A stretch of 64,000 nucleotides of DNA from NCBI GenBank assembly GCA_963760375.1, contig CAVXCS010000005.1:1426001-1490000 (forward strand), given 5' to 3'. Both the position numbers and the translations under genes were made by a program. This DNA comes from Pelagihabitans sp963760375. Its GTDB lineage: Bacteria > Bacteroidota > Bacteroidia > Flavobacteriales > Flavobacteriaceae. The notes under the pieces were generated by a model that was not told the DNA's origin, searched no databases, and saw only the letters and a program-made list of their open reading frames with translations. This document shows positions 18,185 through 28,481 of this stretch, in pieces (within the stretch, counting starts at the first letter, position 1; each line of letters opens with the position of its first letter).

Positions 18185-19240
18185 ATGAAATTAAACATAG
18201 CGCTTTTAGCAGGGGACGGCATAGGTCCTGAAGTCATTGACCAAGCAGTAAAAGTCTGCAATGCGGTCGCCAAAAAGTTCAACCACCAAATCATCTGGAA
18301 ACCAGCGCTTACCGGCGCAGCGGCAATCGATGCGGTCGGAGATCCCTATCCCGATGAAACCCATGAAATCTGTGCCAATGCCGATGCGGTATTGTTCGGT
18401 GCCATTGGGCACCCCAGATTCGATAACGACCCGTCGGCAAAGGTGCGCCCTGAACAAGGCTTGTTGAAGATGCGTCAAAAATTGGGTCTCTTCGCCAATG
18501 TAAGGCCCACCTTTACCTTTCCCTCATTAATCGACAAATCCCCCTTGAAGCGGGAGCGAATAGAAGGTACCGATCTGATCATTCTAAGGGAATTGACGGG
18601 AGGGGTCTATTTTGGCGAAAGGGGAAGAAAAGACAATGGCAATACGGCCTATGATACCATGATCTATACCCGGTCCGAAATTCAGCGGTTGGCCAAAAAA
18701 GGTTTCGAAATGGCCATGGGACGATCAAAAAAGCTCTGTTGTGTTGACAAGGCCAACGTACTCGAATCCTCGCGTTTATGGCGGGAGACGGTGCAGGCCA
18801 TGGAAAAGGACTATCCGGAAGTGACCGTATCCTATGAATTCGTGGATGCCACGGCCATGCGTTTGGTACAATGGCCCAAAGCCTATGACGTGATCATCAC
18901 AGAAAATCTATTTGGCGATATTTTGACCGATGAGGCCTCGGTAATATCGGGCTCCATGGGCTTGATGCCTTCCTCTTCGGTGGGCAGCAAGGTATCGCTC
19001 TATGAACCCATTCACGGTTCTTATCCGCAGGCGGCGGGGAAAAATATTGCAAACCCCTTGGCCACGGTACTGTCCGCGGCCATGCTCTTTGAAGACTTCG
19101 ATCTCACGGCCGAAGCGGAAGCGATCCGTAAAGTGGTCAATAAATCCTTGGATGAAGGAATGGTGACCGAAGATCTGGCAGACGGGGGCAAATCCTATAA
19201 AACCTCTGAGGTCGGGGATTGGTTGGCAAAGCATATCTGA
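18185..19240 (+). CDS. leuB: 3-isopropylmalate dehydrogenase
   Basis: 351 residues. The NAD-dependent beta-decarboxylating dehydrogenase signature is clear: LLAGDGIGPEV at the start, RELTGGVYFGERG for isopropylmalate recognition, ENLFGDILTDEASV with metal-binding aspartates, and EPIHGSYPQAAGKNIANP for NAD. It completes leucine synthesis by making 2-oxoisocaproate. Last gene of the leu operon. Confidence 0.97.
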   Translation: MKLNIALLAGDGIGPEVIDQAVKVCNAVAKKFNHQIIWKPALTGAAAIDAVGDPYPDETHEICANADAVLFGAIGHPRFDNDPSAKVRPEQGLLKMRQKLGLFANVRPTFTFPSLIDKSPLKRERIEGTDLIILRELTGGVYFGERGRKDNGNTAYDTMIYTRSEIQRLAKKGFEMAMGRSKKLCCVDKANVLESSRLWRETVQAMEKDYPEVTVSYEFVDATAMRLVQWPKAYDVIITENLFGDILTDEASVISGSMGLMPSSSVGSKVSLYEPIHGSYPQAAGKNIANPLATVLSAAMLFEDFDLTAEAEAIRKVVNKSLDEGMVTEDLADGGKSYKTSEVGDWLAKHI

Positions 19241-19304
19241 TCCAACCTATGTGTAGCCGGCGGATCGATGTCAATGACCTTCCAAAACGCTGCGGGCCGT
19301 CCGA

Positions 19305-20507
19305 TCAGGAATTGAAGGCCATTTTTCGACGGTGGCTTCGTCCTCTCTGATTTCTGTATACCAGAATGGAAACGGCAATGGCCACACCTGTTGCGGCCAA
19401 TACGGCCCCGACCAAACTGGAATAAACAAATCCATATCCAAAGGCGATCGGCAACCCGGCCAAATAGGCCCCGGTGGCGTTCCCCATATTGAAGGCGCTC
19501 TGGTTCATGGAAGAACCCAGCATCTCCGAACCTTTGGAGGTATTGATGATCGCCATTTGAATGGGGGTGGCCACGGTAAAAGATGCGGTTCCGATCAAAA
19601 AAGTGAGTGCCAATACCGCATAGGGATGAAAGGCGAACATCGTATTGAGCAATAACAGCACCACCATAATCGAAAGGCTAATGGCCACTGCCCTGAGCGG
19701 CGCGAACCACTCCGCCATCTTTGCCCCTAAAAAGTTGCCGACCACCATGCCCAAACCCGCAAGGATCATGGCATAGCCTACCATATCTTGACCCCAGCCG
19801 GCCACTTCGGTCATCAAAGGCGCAATATAGCTGTACCAAGCAAAAAATCCGCCGGTACCTATGGTCGTAAGCAATATCAAGGCCCAAAGCTCCTTGTTTT
19901 TAAGGCCTTTCTGTTCCGAAACATGAAAGCTAGGCGGTAGTTGTGCCATTTTGGGCATCCAGGCGAATATGCCCAACATGGCCATCAGCCCTACCAGTCC
20001 GACCATGAAGAATGAAAAGCTCCAGTCGAAATGATGGCCGATATAGGTGCCCACCGGCACCCCAATCACATTGGCCACGGTAAGGCCGGAGAACATCACG
20101 GCCATGGCTTGTGCGGCTTTGCCCTCTTTGGCCAAACGCCCGGCGACCACGGCCCCTATCCCAAAAAATGCGCCGTGCGGCAGACCCGATAAGAAACGGA
20201 ATGCCAATAGCCCACCGTAACTGTTCGCGAAACCCGAAAGGGTATTGAATACCGTGAACCACAGCATCAGGATCAAAAGCATTTTGTTGGAATCCATTCG
20301 ATCCCCCCATTTGGTGAGCAAAGGCGCCCCAAGGACCACGCCGAGCGCATAGGCCGCAATAAAGTGCCCGGCCTGGGGAATGGAAATATGCAGTCCGGCA
20401 GCCACATCTGGAAGAATCCCCATGATCACGAATTCTGTGAGTCCTATTCCAAAACCTCCGATGGCCAAAGCCAAAAGGGCTTTATTGTTTGCATTTTTTA
20501 ATTTCAT
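19305..20507 (-). CDS. MFS transporter, AraJ/YdhP-like exporter
   Basis: 400 residues with about 12 hydrophobic segments. The motif A region between helices 2 and 3 is GAPLLTKWGDRMDSNK. The N-terminus ALAIGGFGIGLTEFVIMGILPDVAAGL is characteristic of the AraJ/YdhP/CmlA drug or sugar efflux branch. Product and substrate are unknown. It is transcribed leftward as a single gene, convergent with leuB. Confidence 0.88.
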   Translation of the reverse strand: MKLKNANNKALLALAIGGFGIGLTEFVIMGILPDVAAGLHISIPQAGHFIAAYALGVVLGAPLLTKWGDRMDSNKMLLILMLWFTVFNTLSGFANSYGGLLAFRFLSGLPHGAFFGIGAVVAGRLAKEGKAAQAMAVMFSGLTVANVIGVPVGTYIGHHFDWSFSFFMVGLVGLMAMLGIFAWMPKMAQLPPSFHVSEQKGLKNKELWALILLTTIGTGGFFAWYSYIAPLMTEVAGWGQDMVGYAMILAGLGMVVGNFLGAKMAEWFAPLRAVAISLSIMVVLLLLNTMFAFHPYAVLALTFLIGTASFTVATPIQMAIINTSKGSEMLGSSMNQSAFNMGNATGAYLAGLPIAFGYGFVYSSLVGAVLAATGVAIAVSILVYRNQRGRSHRRKMAFNS

Positions 20508-20587
20508 ACCGTTAAATTTACCTTTAGAGGGTATTTCCCAGCCCTACATTCAGGCGTAAAGAAAAGTCTCCATTAAGATTTTCGGTA

Positions 20588-20595
20588 CAAAATTA
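20588..20595 (-). promoter_or_regulatory. Candidate -7 element TAATTTTG for MFS transporter
   Basis: TAATTTTG on the minus strand, 80 nt upstream of the transporter ATG, in a 216-nt AT-rich gap after gapN. I see no gene or terminator hairpin in that gap. Confidence 0.3.
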
Positions 20596-20723
20596 TCGCA
20601 CATATTGATGGGATTGCTATACGGGATTATCATATTTCTATGCAATATTACCCCGCATTGCCAAAGACCGCCTTATTTGATGACAATTTAGCACAATAAG
20701 CAACAAAGGTCGGTAGATCAAGC

Positions 20724-22316
20724 CTATAAGATATAATCGGTACTCACAAAATTCGACAGCTTCGTTTCCAACAAACGGCGAATCGCTTCATTGTTCAGGT
20801 TGTTGTCTTTAAATGCGACAAAGGTTCGAATGGAAAACGATCTTAAGGCGTCATGTACGCTTAAAGTGGCCTGCGCGGAGTCTTTTCTGCCCGTAAACGG
20901 GTAAACATCGGGTCCGCGTTGACATGAACTGTTCAAGTTGACCCTACAGACCAGGTTTACCAAGGTATCGATCAAAGGGGCCAAGGTGTATACATCGGTC
21001 CCGAAGAGGCTCACTTGTTGCCCATAGTTGCTTTCAGCCATATCATCCAATGGTTGTTCGATGTCGTTGAAGGACAAAACGGGGATTACAGGTCCGAATT
21101 GTTCTTCTTGGTAGACCCTCATATCCTTGGTCACCGGATACAAAACTGCCGGCCAGATGTAGTTATCGAAATGCTGACCTCCTTTTTTGTTGATTATTTT
21201 AGCCCCTTTGGCAAGGGCATCGTCGATCAATTCCTGAATATAGGCCGGCTTATCGGGTTCGGGTAAGGGGGTCAGTTTTACGTCCGCCTCCCACGGATTT
21301 CCAAATTTAAGCGCATCGACCGCGGCGGTAAATTGCGAAAGGAATTTATCCTTGATATCTTCATGTACGTAAACCACCTTTAGGGCGGTACACCGTTGGC
21401 CATTAAAGGACAGCGTACCTGATATCACTTCATCGATCGTAAGCGATAGATCGGCATCCGGAAGGATAATGGCCGGGTTTTTTGCTTCCAATCCCAATAC
21501 CAACCGGAGCCGGTTGCTTTTTGGGTGCTGGTTCTGCAGGGCATTGGCAGATTTGCTGTTGCCGATCAACGCCAAAACATCGACCTTACCGGTTTTCATA
21601 ATGGGTGCCGCCACTGCCCTCCCCCTTCCAAACAAAATATTGATCACCCCTTTGGGGAAAGAATTTCGAAAAGCTTCCAATAAGGGCGTAATCAGCAAGA
21701 CACCATGTTTAGCCGGTTTAAAAATGGCCGTATTTCCCATGATGATGGCCGGGATCAGCAGCGCAAACGTTTCGTTCAAAGGATAATTGTAGGGCCCCAA
21801 ACAAAGCACCACCCCAAGCGGACCGCGTTTGATGTGCGCATAAACCCCTTCATGTTTTTGAAATTTGGCCGAATTACGATCTAACTGCTTATAATCTTCG
21901 ATGGTATCATAAATATAGGCCACGGTACGATCGAATTCCTTTTGGGAATCGGGAAGCGATTTGCCGATTTCCCACATGAGCAAGGTCACGATTTCATCTC
22001 TTTTCGTCTTCATTTGCACCACGAACTTTTCCATACATTCGATACGGTCCTTCACATGCATGGTCGGCCATACGCCTTTGCCTTGGTCATAGGCGACCAA
22101 TGCCGCTTCCAGGGCATCCAAGGCTTCCGTTTCGCCCATATCGGGAGTGCTTCCCAACAAAGTAGGGGCATAATCGGCGGTTGAGGAAATACTGGAAAAG
22201 ACTTCCGTTGATTTTCCGTTCCATTCTTTGAGTTCCCCATTTACCAAATAGGCCTTTTGGTGTATTGGTGCTTTAACTTGAAATTCTGCTGGAATTTTGA
22301 TCTGTTTAATACTCAT
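20724..22316 (-). CDS. gapN: NADP-dependent non-phosphorylating glyceraldehyde-3-phosphate dehydrogenase
   Basis: 530 residues of the aldehyde dehydrogenase superfamily. The catalytic Cys309 is in FNGQRCTALK and the general base Glu277 in LGLEAKNPAI; both contexts are typical of GapN rather than of betaine or acetaldehyde dehydrogenases. The segment CQRGPDVYPFTGRKDSA near the C-terminus also fits. GapN oxidises glyceraldehyde-3-phosphate to 3-phosphoglycerate, giving NADPH without ATP. It lies 64 nt downstream of ilvC in the same direction; NADPH for IlvC could be a functional link, but that is inference. Confidence 0.88.
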   Translation of the reverse strand: MSIKQIKIPAEFQVKAPIHQKAYLVNGELKEWNGKSTEVFSSISSTADYAPTLLGSTPDMGETEALDALEAALVAYDQGKGVWPTMHVKDRIECMEKFVVQMKTKRDEIVTLLMWEIGKSLPDSQKEFDRTVAYIYDTIEDYKQLDRNSAKFQKHEGVYAHIKRGPLGVVLCLGPYNYPLNETFALLIPAIIMGNTAIFKPAKHGVLLITPLLEAFRNSFPKGVINILFGRGRAVAAPIMKTGKVDVLALIGNSKSANALQNQHPKSNRLRLVLGLEAKNPAIILPDADLSLTIDEVISGTLSFNGQRCTALKVVYVHEDIKDKFLSQFTAAVDALKFGNPWEADVKLTPLPEPDKPAYIQELIDDALAKGAKIINKKGGQHFDNYIWPAVLYPVTKDMRVYQEEQFGPVIPVLSFNDIEQPLDDMAESNYGQQVSLFGTDVYTLAPLIDTLVNLVCRVNLNSSCQRGPDVYPFTGRKDSAQATLSVHDALRSFSIRTFVAFKDNNLNNEAIRRLLETKLSNFVSTDYIL

Positions 22317-22380
22317 GGATTTTGATGTATTTCTTCGGAATCACCTTATGAATTTCCGAACGGTTCCGGTATTTTCGTCG

Positions 22381-23856
22381 CTATACGATAGGTTTCATTG
22401 CAGTCATGGAAGCACGTAGCCTTGCCCCAACAATTTCTACAGGATGTTCGCGTAATTTTTTGTTCACGGCAATCAATTTTGCATTATCCACGCCATTGCC
22501 CTTGCCTTCCCCAAAATGTTTTCCGATCACGTCGGTATCGATTTTCTTCATAAAATCGCCCAATAAGGGTTTACAGGCATGATCAAAGAGATAACAGCCA
22601 TATTCGGCAGTGTCGGAAATAACACGGTTCATCTCGAACAACTTCTTTCTCGCTATGGTATTCGCGATCAAGGGCGTTTCGTGCAAGGACTCGTAATAGG
22701 CCGATTCCCCTATAATGCCCGATTCGGTCATGGATTCATAGGCCAGCTCCACCCCTGCCCGTACAAAAGCGACCATCAGTACCCCGTGATCGTAATATTG
22801 CTGTTCGGAAATGTTTTGCTTTCCAGCGGGTGTTTTTTCAAAAGCGGTTTCCCCGGTCTGGGCCCTCCAGGTCAATAGGTTTTTGTCATCATTGGCCCAG
22901 TCTTCCATCATGGTCTGAGAAAAATGACCACTCATGATATCGTCCATATGCTTGTGAAAGAGCGGCCGCATGATCTGTTTTAATTCCTCCGACAGTTCAA
23001 ATGCCTTGATTTTGGCCGGATTGGACAAACGGTCCATCATATTGGTTATGCCGCCATATTTTAAGCCTTCGGTAACGGTTTCCCATCCATATTGGATCAG
23101 TTTGGATGCGAAACCGGGTTCGATCCCCTTCTCTATCATTTTATCGAAACACAAAATAGAACCGGTCTGGAGCAAGCCGCACAAAATGGTCTGTTCGCCC
23201 ATGAGATCGGATTTTACCTCTGCGACAAAGGAAGATTCCAAAACACCTGCCCTATTACCTCCTGTAGCCACGGCATAGGCCTTGGCCTGTTCCAGACCTT
23301 TGCCCTGGGCATCATTGTTCGGATGCACCGCAATCAGCGTGGGAACACCAAAACCCCTTTTATATTCTTCACGGACTTCAGAACCCGGGCATTTGGGCGC
23401 AACCATGATCACCGTGATATCCTTCCGAATCTGTATGCCTTCCTCAACGATATTGAACCCGTGCGAGTATGACAAGGTTGCCCCTTTTTTCATCAACGGC
23501 ATAATGGCCTTGATCACAGTTGTATGCTGTTTGTCAGGGGTAAGGTTGATGACCAAGTCGGCCGAAGGGATAAGGGTTTCATAAGTAGCTACCTTGAAAC
23601 CGTTTTCAGTGGCATTCACATAGGAAGCACGCTTTTCCTTGATCGCGGCCTCTCTTAAAGTATAGGAAATATCCAAACCTGAATCCCTCATGTTCAAACC
23701 TTGGTTCAGACCTTGTGCCCCACAGCCTACGATTACTATTTTTTTCCCTTTTAAAGCTTTCACACCATCAGAAAATTCGTGGGATTGCATGAACCTGCAT
23801 TTTCCCAGCTGTTGCAATTGGTCCCTTAACGATAGTGTATTGAAATAATTTGTCAT
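22381..23856 (-). CDS. ilvC: Ketol-acid reductoisomerase, class II
   Basis: 491 residues, the long (E. coli-like) class II form. The Rossmann motif is VGCGAQGLNQGLNMRDSG, and the two knotted C-terminal domains supply Mg-binding acids (LMGEQTILCGLLQTGS and related). It reduces acetolactate/acetohydroxybutyrate with NADPH in Ile/Val synthesis. Last gene of ilvD-B-N-C, 33 nt after ilvN. Confidence 0.97.
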   Translation of the reverse strand: MTNYFNTLSLRDQLQQLGKCRFMQSHEFSDGVKALKGKKIVIVGCGAQGLNQGLNMRDSGLDISYTLREAAIKEKRASYVNATENGFKVATYETLIPSADLVINLTPDKQHTTVIKAIMPLMKKGATLSYSHGFNIVEEGIQIRKDITVIMVAPKCPGSEVREEYKRGFGVPTLIAVHPNNDAQGKGLEQAKAYAVATGGNRAGVLESSFVAEVKSDLMGEQTILCGLLQTGSILCFDKMIEKGIEPGFASKLIQYGWETVTEGLKYGGITNMMDRLSNPAKIKAFELSEELKQIMRPLFHKHMDDIMSGHFSQTMMEDWANDDKNLLTWRAQTGETAFEKTPAGKQNISEQQYYDHGVLMVAFVRAGVELAYESMTESGIIGESAYYESLHETPLIANTIARKKLFEMNRVISDTAEYGCYLFDHACKPLLGDFMKKIDTDVIGKHFGEGKGNGVDNAKLIAVNKKLREHPVEIVGARLRASMTAMKPIV

Positions 23857-23889
23857 TGCGTTCTATTGATTTGATTATTGATGTATTGG

Positions 23890-24414
23890 TTATTCTTTAA
23901 ATTCATTCAGGAGTGCCGAAATCTGCATTTCTTCCTTGGAAACCGCAATGCGTCCCGAACGCACGAACTGCATGATACCAAACGGTTTCAACTGCTCGTA
24001 CATCTCATCGATCTCATGCCGCCTTCCGCTTTTGGCCAAAACAAAAAAGTCCCTGGAAACAGTCACGATCTGGGAATTGTTTTCTTTGATGATATTCTGT
24101 ATTTGTCGTTCGTCGAACAATAAGCCAGAGGCAATCTTAAAAAGTGCTGATTCTTGATAAATGGTCTCGTCATCGGTGTGATAAAAGGCTTTGATCACTT
24201 CGATCTGCTTTTCTATCTGCCCCACGATATTGTGAACCCAGGTATCTGTGGTAAATACCACAATGGTAAACTTGGAAACCTCTTCGATCTCCGATTTTGA
24301 GACGTTGAGGCTCTCGATATTGATATGTCTTTTTAGGAATATCCCTGATATCCTGTTCAACAGCCCCACATTATTTTCTGAATACACCGATATGGTGAAC
24401 CATTGTTTTTCCAT
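23890..24414 (-). CDS. ilvN: Acetolactate synthase small (regulatory) subunit
   Basis: About 174 residues from MEKQWFTISVYSENN; a Met three codons upstream is an alternative. The N-terminal ACT domain (VYSENNVGLLNRISGIFLKR, INIESLNVS) binds valine for feedback. The C-terminal domain SRDFFVLAKSGRRHEIDEM ... GIMQFVRSGRIAVSK activates the catalytic subunit. It is separated from ilvB by a ruined methyltransferase gene, so the usual tight ilvB-ilvN coupling is lost. Confidence 0.95.
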   Translation of the reverse strand: MEKQWFTISVYSENNVGLLNRISGIFLKRHINIESLNVSKSEIEEVSKFTIVVFTTDTWVHNIVGQIEKQIEVIKAFYHTDDETIYQESALFKIASGLLFDERQIQNIIKENNSQIVTVSRDFFVLAKSGRRHEIDEMYEQLKPFGIMQFVRSGRIAVSKEEMQISALLNEFKE

Positions 24415-24508
24415 AAGTTCCATTTATACGATTGTAATACCCTTCCCAATTAATTAAAGCCTTCCACAAGTATATTTTCGTGGTTCATTATTTCTTGTTC
24501 CGCACTTC

Positions 24509-24918
24509 TTAAAATCTTTTTACCGCAATGATCAAGCCTGTCGACCAGTTCAATTTCGTCATATTAAAATCTTCCCTTTTTTCCAGATATGCGATCAATC
24601 GATCTACGTGAATTTGATGCCCTTCAGGCCAGTTCGACTGGGCCATCATGTCATCCACTATATAAAAACCGCCTACAGATACCAAATCCAATATCTCATC
24701 GATTTGACTATATTTTCCTGGCCAGGCATCGGCAAAAATCAAATAGAACCGATTCCCATCCCCAATTCCAAAATATTGGCCCCGGGTTTGGAACTGACCA
24801 AAGTCTTCAATAAGGTACCAACGTATAGATCCGAGGGCATGGAAAAGTCAATTTCCAAAGACTTGCTTTCAATCTCTCGATGCATTGTTGGTAAATCCTT
24901 AATATCACGCTCGTTCAT
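24509..24918 (-). pseudogene. O-methyltransferase remnant inside ilv operon (internal deletion + frameshift)
   Basis: Two frames together resemble one class I O-methyltransferase. Frame 1 (24918-24739) reads MNERDIKDLPTMHREI through SMPSDLYVGTLLKTL to NILELG, then a premature TGA. Frame 2 (~24757-24509) continues with RFYLIFADAWPGKYSQID, VGGFYIVDDM and a normal C-terminus GLIIAVKRF. The ~40-50 residues that should follow NILELG (rest of motif I, motif II, the acidic SAM-ribose residue) are missing and the frame changes at the junction. The product cannot bind SAM. The remnant lies 40 nt after ilvB and 94 nt before ilvN, so it is still transcribed with the operon. Confidence 0.8.
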
Positions 24919-24958
24919 GCCATCGCAATTTGGTTGTATTTTTGTCCGTTCGCGTAAA

Positions 24959-26692
24959 TTACTTCAATCGGATGTCAGAAACCGAAGCCCCGGATGGGAT
25001 CATTGGAAACACATTGTCTTCTTGTTCTACCTTCACCTCAAGAAAATAAGGTTTTTTAGAGGCCATCATTTCCTGTACTGTAGCTTTCAGGTCTTTACGT
25101 TCGGTTACGCGTTTGGCTTGAATATGATAACCCTCCGCAATCTTCACAAAGTCTGGATTCACCATTACCGTGGAAGCGTATCTACTTTCAAAAAAGAGCT
25201 CTTGCCACTGGCGTACCATCCCTAAGTGATCGTTGTTCAAAACAACGATTTTGACCGGCACATTGTGTTGAAAGATGACCCCCAATTCCTGTATGGTCAT
25301 CTGATAGCCGCCATCACCAATGATGGCAACCACTTCCCTTTCCATCGCACCCATCTTCGCGCCTATGGCCGCAGGCAATGCAAACCCCATCGTTCCCAGG
25401 CCACCTGAGGTGACATTGCTTTTGGATTGGTTGAACTTCGCATAGCGACAGGCGATCATTTGGTGTTGCCCAACATCGCTGACGATGATGGCCTTGTTTT
25501 TCGATGCCAAATTGATCTCTTCGATCACTTCCCCCATGGTCAGCCCTTTTTTTGTGGGATGGATATCGTTTTTGATGACCGCATCGAATTCGATTTTATA
25601 TTTTTCCTTGAATTTATTATGCCAGGCTTCATGTTTGTTCTGCTTGATGAACGGCAGTAGCAGGCCTAAAGTTTCTTTGGAATCCCCTAAAACGGCTATG
25701 TCGGCATTGACATTTTTGTTGATTTCCGCGGGATCGATCTCGAAATGAATCACCTTTGCCTGTTTGGCATAGGTATCGAGGCTTCCGGTGACCCTATCGT
25801 CGAATCGCATCCCGATAGCGATCAACAAATCGCATTCATTGGTAAGCACATTGGGGCCATAATTTCCGTGCATTCCCACCATTCCTACATTCAAAGGGTG
25901 GTCTGTGTCCATTGCGGAAAGGCCCAAAATTGTCCAAGCGGCAGGAATGCCCGCTTTTTCCACCAATGCTTTGAGTTCGTTTTCAGCTTGGCCTAAAATC
26001 ACTCCCTGTCCAAAAACGATATAAGGGCGTTTGGCATTGTTGATCAGGTCAGCGGCAGCCTCTATGGCCTTTAGTTCAGGTTTCGGATTGGGATTATAGC
26101 TTCTTACGCCATTACAGGGCTCATAGGAGAATTCCAGGGAATCGAACTGGGCATTTTTGGTAATATCGATCAATACGGGTCCGGGACGTCCGGAGCGTGC
26201 GATATAGAATGCCTTGGCCATTATTTTTGGGATTTCCGAGGCTTTGGTGATCTGGTAGTTCCATTTGGTAACCGGGGTCGAGATTCCAATGATATCGGTT
26301 TCCTGAAAAGCATCGGAACCCAATAGATGTCGGGGTACCTGTCCAGTGATACATACGATCGGTGTTGAATCGATTTGGGCATCTGCCAAACCGGTCACCA
26401 AGTTTGTGGCTCCTGGCCCGGAAGTGGCCATAGCCACGCCTACCTTACCGGTGACCCGGGCATAACCTTGGGCCGCGTGGGTAGCACCCTGTTCATGACG
26501 TGTAAGAATATGTGTGAGCTTATCTTGGAACTTATACAATTCATCATAAACGGGCATGATCGCCCCGCCGGGATAACCATACAACAAATCAACGCCCTCC
26601 GCCAATAAACAATGGATGACCGCTTCAGCGCCGCTAATGGTCATTTTGGTCTTTTTGGCATTGGCTTTTTTTCTTTCTTTCAATGTTTCCAT
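24959..26692 (-). CDS. ilvB: Acetolactate synthase large (catalytic) subunit
   Basis: 577 residues from METLKERKKANAKK; the longer frame upstream overlaps ilvD and is not homologous. ThDP enzyme: GVDLLYGYPGGAIMPVYDEL and the activating Glu in RHEQGATHAAQGYARVTG; FAD-binding middle domain (VFGQGVILG, MVGMHGNYG); C-terminal ThDP/Mg motif IIGDGGYQMTIQELGVIFQHN. It condenses pyruvate with pyruvate or 2-oxobutyrate. It lies 73 nt after ilvD. Confidence 0.97.
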   Translation of the reverse strand: METLKERKKANAKKTKMTISGAEAVIHCLLAEGVDLLYGYPGGAIMPVYDELYKFQDKLTHILTRHEQGATHAAQGYARVTGKVGVAMATSGPGATNLVTGLADAQIDSTPIVCITGQVPRHLLGSDAFQETDIIGISTPVTKWNYQITKASEIPKIMAKAFYIARSGRPGPVLIDITKNAQFDSLEFSYEPCNGVRSYNPNPKPELKAIEAAADLINNAKRPYIVFGQGVILGQAENELKALVEKAGIPAAWTILGLSAMDTDHPLNVGMVGMHGNYGPNVLTNECDLLIAIGMRFDDRVTGSLDTYAKQAKVIHFEIDPAEINKNVNADIAVLGDSKETLGLLLPFIKQNKHEAWHNKFKEKYKIEFDAVIKNDIHPTKKGLTMGEVIEEINLASKNKAIIVSDVGQHQMIACRYAKFNQSKSNVTSGGLGTMGFALPAAIGAKMGAMEREVVAIIGDGGYQMTIQELGVIFQHNVPVKIVVLNNDHLGMVRQWQELFFESRYASTVMVNPDFVKIAEGYHIQAKRVTERKDLKATVQEMMASKKPYFLEVKVEQEDNVFPMIPSGASVSDIRLK

Positions 26693-26765
26693 AATTTTTG
26701 CTCCTCTTGCCGATGCAACATTTGCCCAGACGGACAAAAGCGCAACGGTGTTTTTTAATATTATT

Positions 26766-28442
26766 TTAGAACTCGTCGGTAACACAACCTTGTGAGGCCG
26801 AGGATACCGTTTTGGCATATTTATAAAGGCTTCCTTTTCTCACCTTTAATGGCGGTTGAATCCAGGCTGCCCTTCGTTTTTCGATTTCAGTGGCTGAAAG
26901 ATCGACCGAGATGGTATTTTTTACCGCATCAATGGTAATGATGTCCCCATCTTTCAACAAACCAATGGTGCCGCCTTCCTGTGCCTCCGGGGAGACGTGG
27001 CCGACCACAAAACCATGGGTACCTCCGGAAAATCTTCCATCGGTAATCAAAGCTACATCTTTCCCAAGGCCTGCACCCATAATGGCCGAGGTCGGCTTCA
27101 ACATTTCCGGCATTCCAGGTCCGCCTTTCGGACCTTCATATCGTATGACCACTACGTCGCCTTTTTTTACCTGCCCCGCGCCTATGCCCTCATTGGCTTT
27201 AAACTCCCCTTCAAAAACCTTGGCAGGACCTGAAAAATGATAACCTTCCTTTCCGGTTATCTTGGCCACGGCACCTTCTTCTGCCAGGTTTCCGTAAAGG
27301 ATTCTTAAATGTCCTGTGGCTTTTATGGGATCGCTCAACGGTTTGATCACCTGTTGACCTTGTTTCAGACCGGGTAAATCCTTTAAGTTCTCGGCCCAAG
27401 TTTTTCCGGTGACGGTTAAACATTCACCGTGAAGCATCCCGTTATCGAGCATAAATTTCAAAACGGCCGGGGTTCCACCAACGCGATGCAGATCTTCCAT
27501 CAGATATTTACCACTCGGTTTTAAGTCGGCCAAGAAGGGCGTATTGTCGCTGATCTTCTGAAAATCGTCCAGGTCAAATTTGATCTCGGCGGCCTTGGCA
27601 ATGGCCAAAAAATGAAGTACCGCATTGGTCGAACCTCCCAAGAGCGTCAGCAGGCGAACCGCATTTTCAAACGATTTTCTGGTGATGATGTCGCTCGGTT
27701 TGATGTCGTTTTCCAAAAGGTGTCGCAAGGCTTTCCCCGAGTTTTGGCTATCCTCTTTTTTTTCTTTTCCCGTTGCCGGATTGGAGGAGTTATAGGGCAG
27801 GGCCATTCCAAGTGCCTCGATGGCAGAGGCCATTGTATTGGCCGTATACATGCCCCCACAGGCACCGGCACCTGGGCACGCATTTTTGATCACGCCTTTA
27901 AAGTCGGTCTCACTCATGGTCCCGGCCACTTTTTCACCCCAGGCTTCAAAGGCAGAAACCACATCCAATTTTTTATCTTTGTAACATCCAGACGCAATGG
28001 TACCGCCGTACACCATTACGGAAGGACGATTCAAACGTATCATGGCCATCAAAGCGCCGGGCATATTTTTATCGCATCCCACTACCGTAACCAAACCGTC
28101 GTAGTTCATCGCCTGAACCACCGTTTCCATTGAATCGGCAATGATGTCCCGTGAAGGAAGCGAATAGCGCATCCCAGGGGTGCCCATTGAAATCCCGTCA
28201 CTTACGCCTATGGTATTGAAGACCAGACCCACCAATCCGGTAGAATTGATCCCTTGTTTTACCTGTTGTGCCAAATCATTCAAGTGCATGTTACAAGGAT
28301 TTCCCTCATATCCCGTACTTCCGATGCCGATAAGGGGCTTCCGCATATCTTCCTCGGTCAGCCCGATGGCATACAACATCGCTTGGGAAGCGGGTTGGGT
28401 CTCGTTTTGGGTAATGATCTTGCTGTATTTGTTAAGCTCCAT
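26766..28442 (-). CDS. ilvD: Dihydroxy-acid dehydratase
   Basis: 558 residues, IlvD/Edd family. The Fe-S ligands are GNPCNMHL, VGCDKNMPG and CPGAGACGGMYTANTM; three cysteines suggest a [2Fe-2S] or labile cluster. DGRFSGGTHGFVVGH is the C-terminal signature. It dehydrates dihydroxy acids to 2-oxo acids in Ile/Val synthesis. First gene of the leftward ilv operon. Confidence 0.97.
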   Translation of the reverse strand: MELNKYSKIITQNETQPASQAMLYAIGLTEEDMRKPLIGIGSTGYEGNPCNMHLNDLAQQVKQGINSTGLVGLVFNTIGVSDGISMGTPGMRYSLPSRDIIADSMETVVQAMNYDGLVTVVGCDKNMPGALMAMIRLNRPSVMVYGGTIASGCYKDKKLDVVSAFEAWGEKVAGTMSETDFKGVIKNACPGAGACGGMYTANTMASAIEALGMALPYNSSNPATGKEKKEDSQNSGKALRHLLENDIKPSDIITRKSFENAVRLLTLLGGSTNAVLHFLAIAKAAEIKFDLDDFQKISDNTPFLADLKPSGKYLMEDLHRVGGTPAVLKFMLDNGMLHGECLTVTGKTWAENLKDLPGLKQGQQVIKPLSDPIKATGHLRILYGNLAEEGAVAKITGKEGYHFSGPAKVFEGEFKANEGIGAGQVKKGDVVVIRYEGPKGGPGMPEMLKPTSAIMGAGLGKDVALITDGRFSGGTHGFVVGHVSPEAQEGGTIGLLKDGDIITIDAVKNTISVDLSATEIEKRRAAWIQPPLKVRKGSLYKYAKTVSSASQGCVTDEF

Positions 28443-28481
28443 TAAATATGGTTTTTCATGATTTCACAGGTATTCTCCTAT

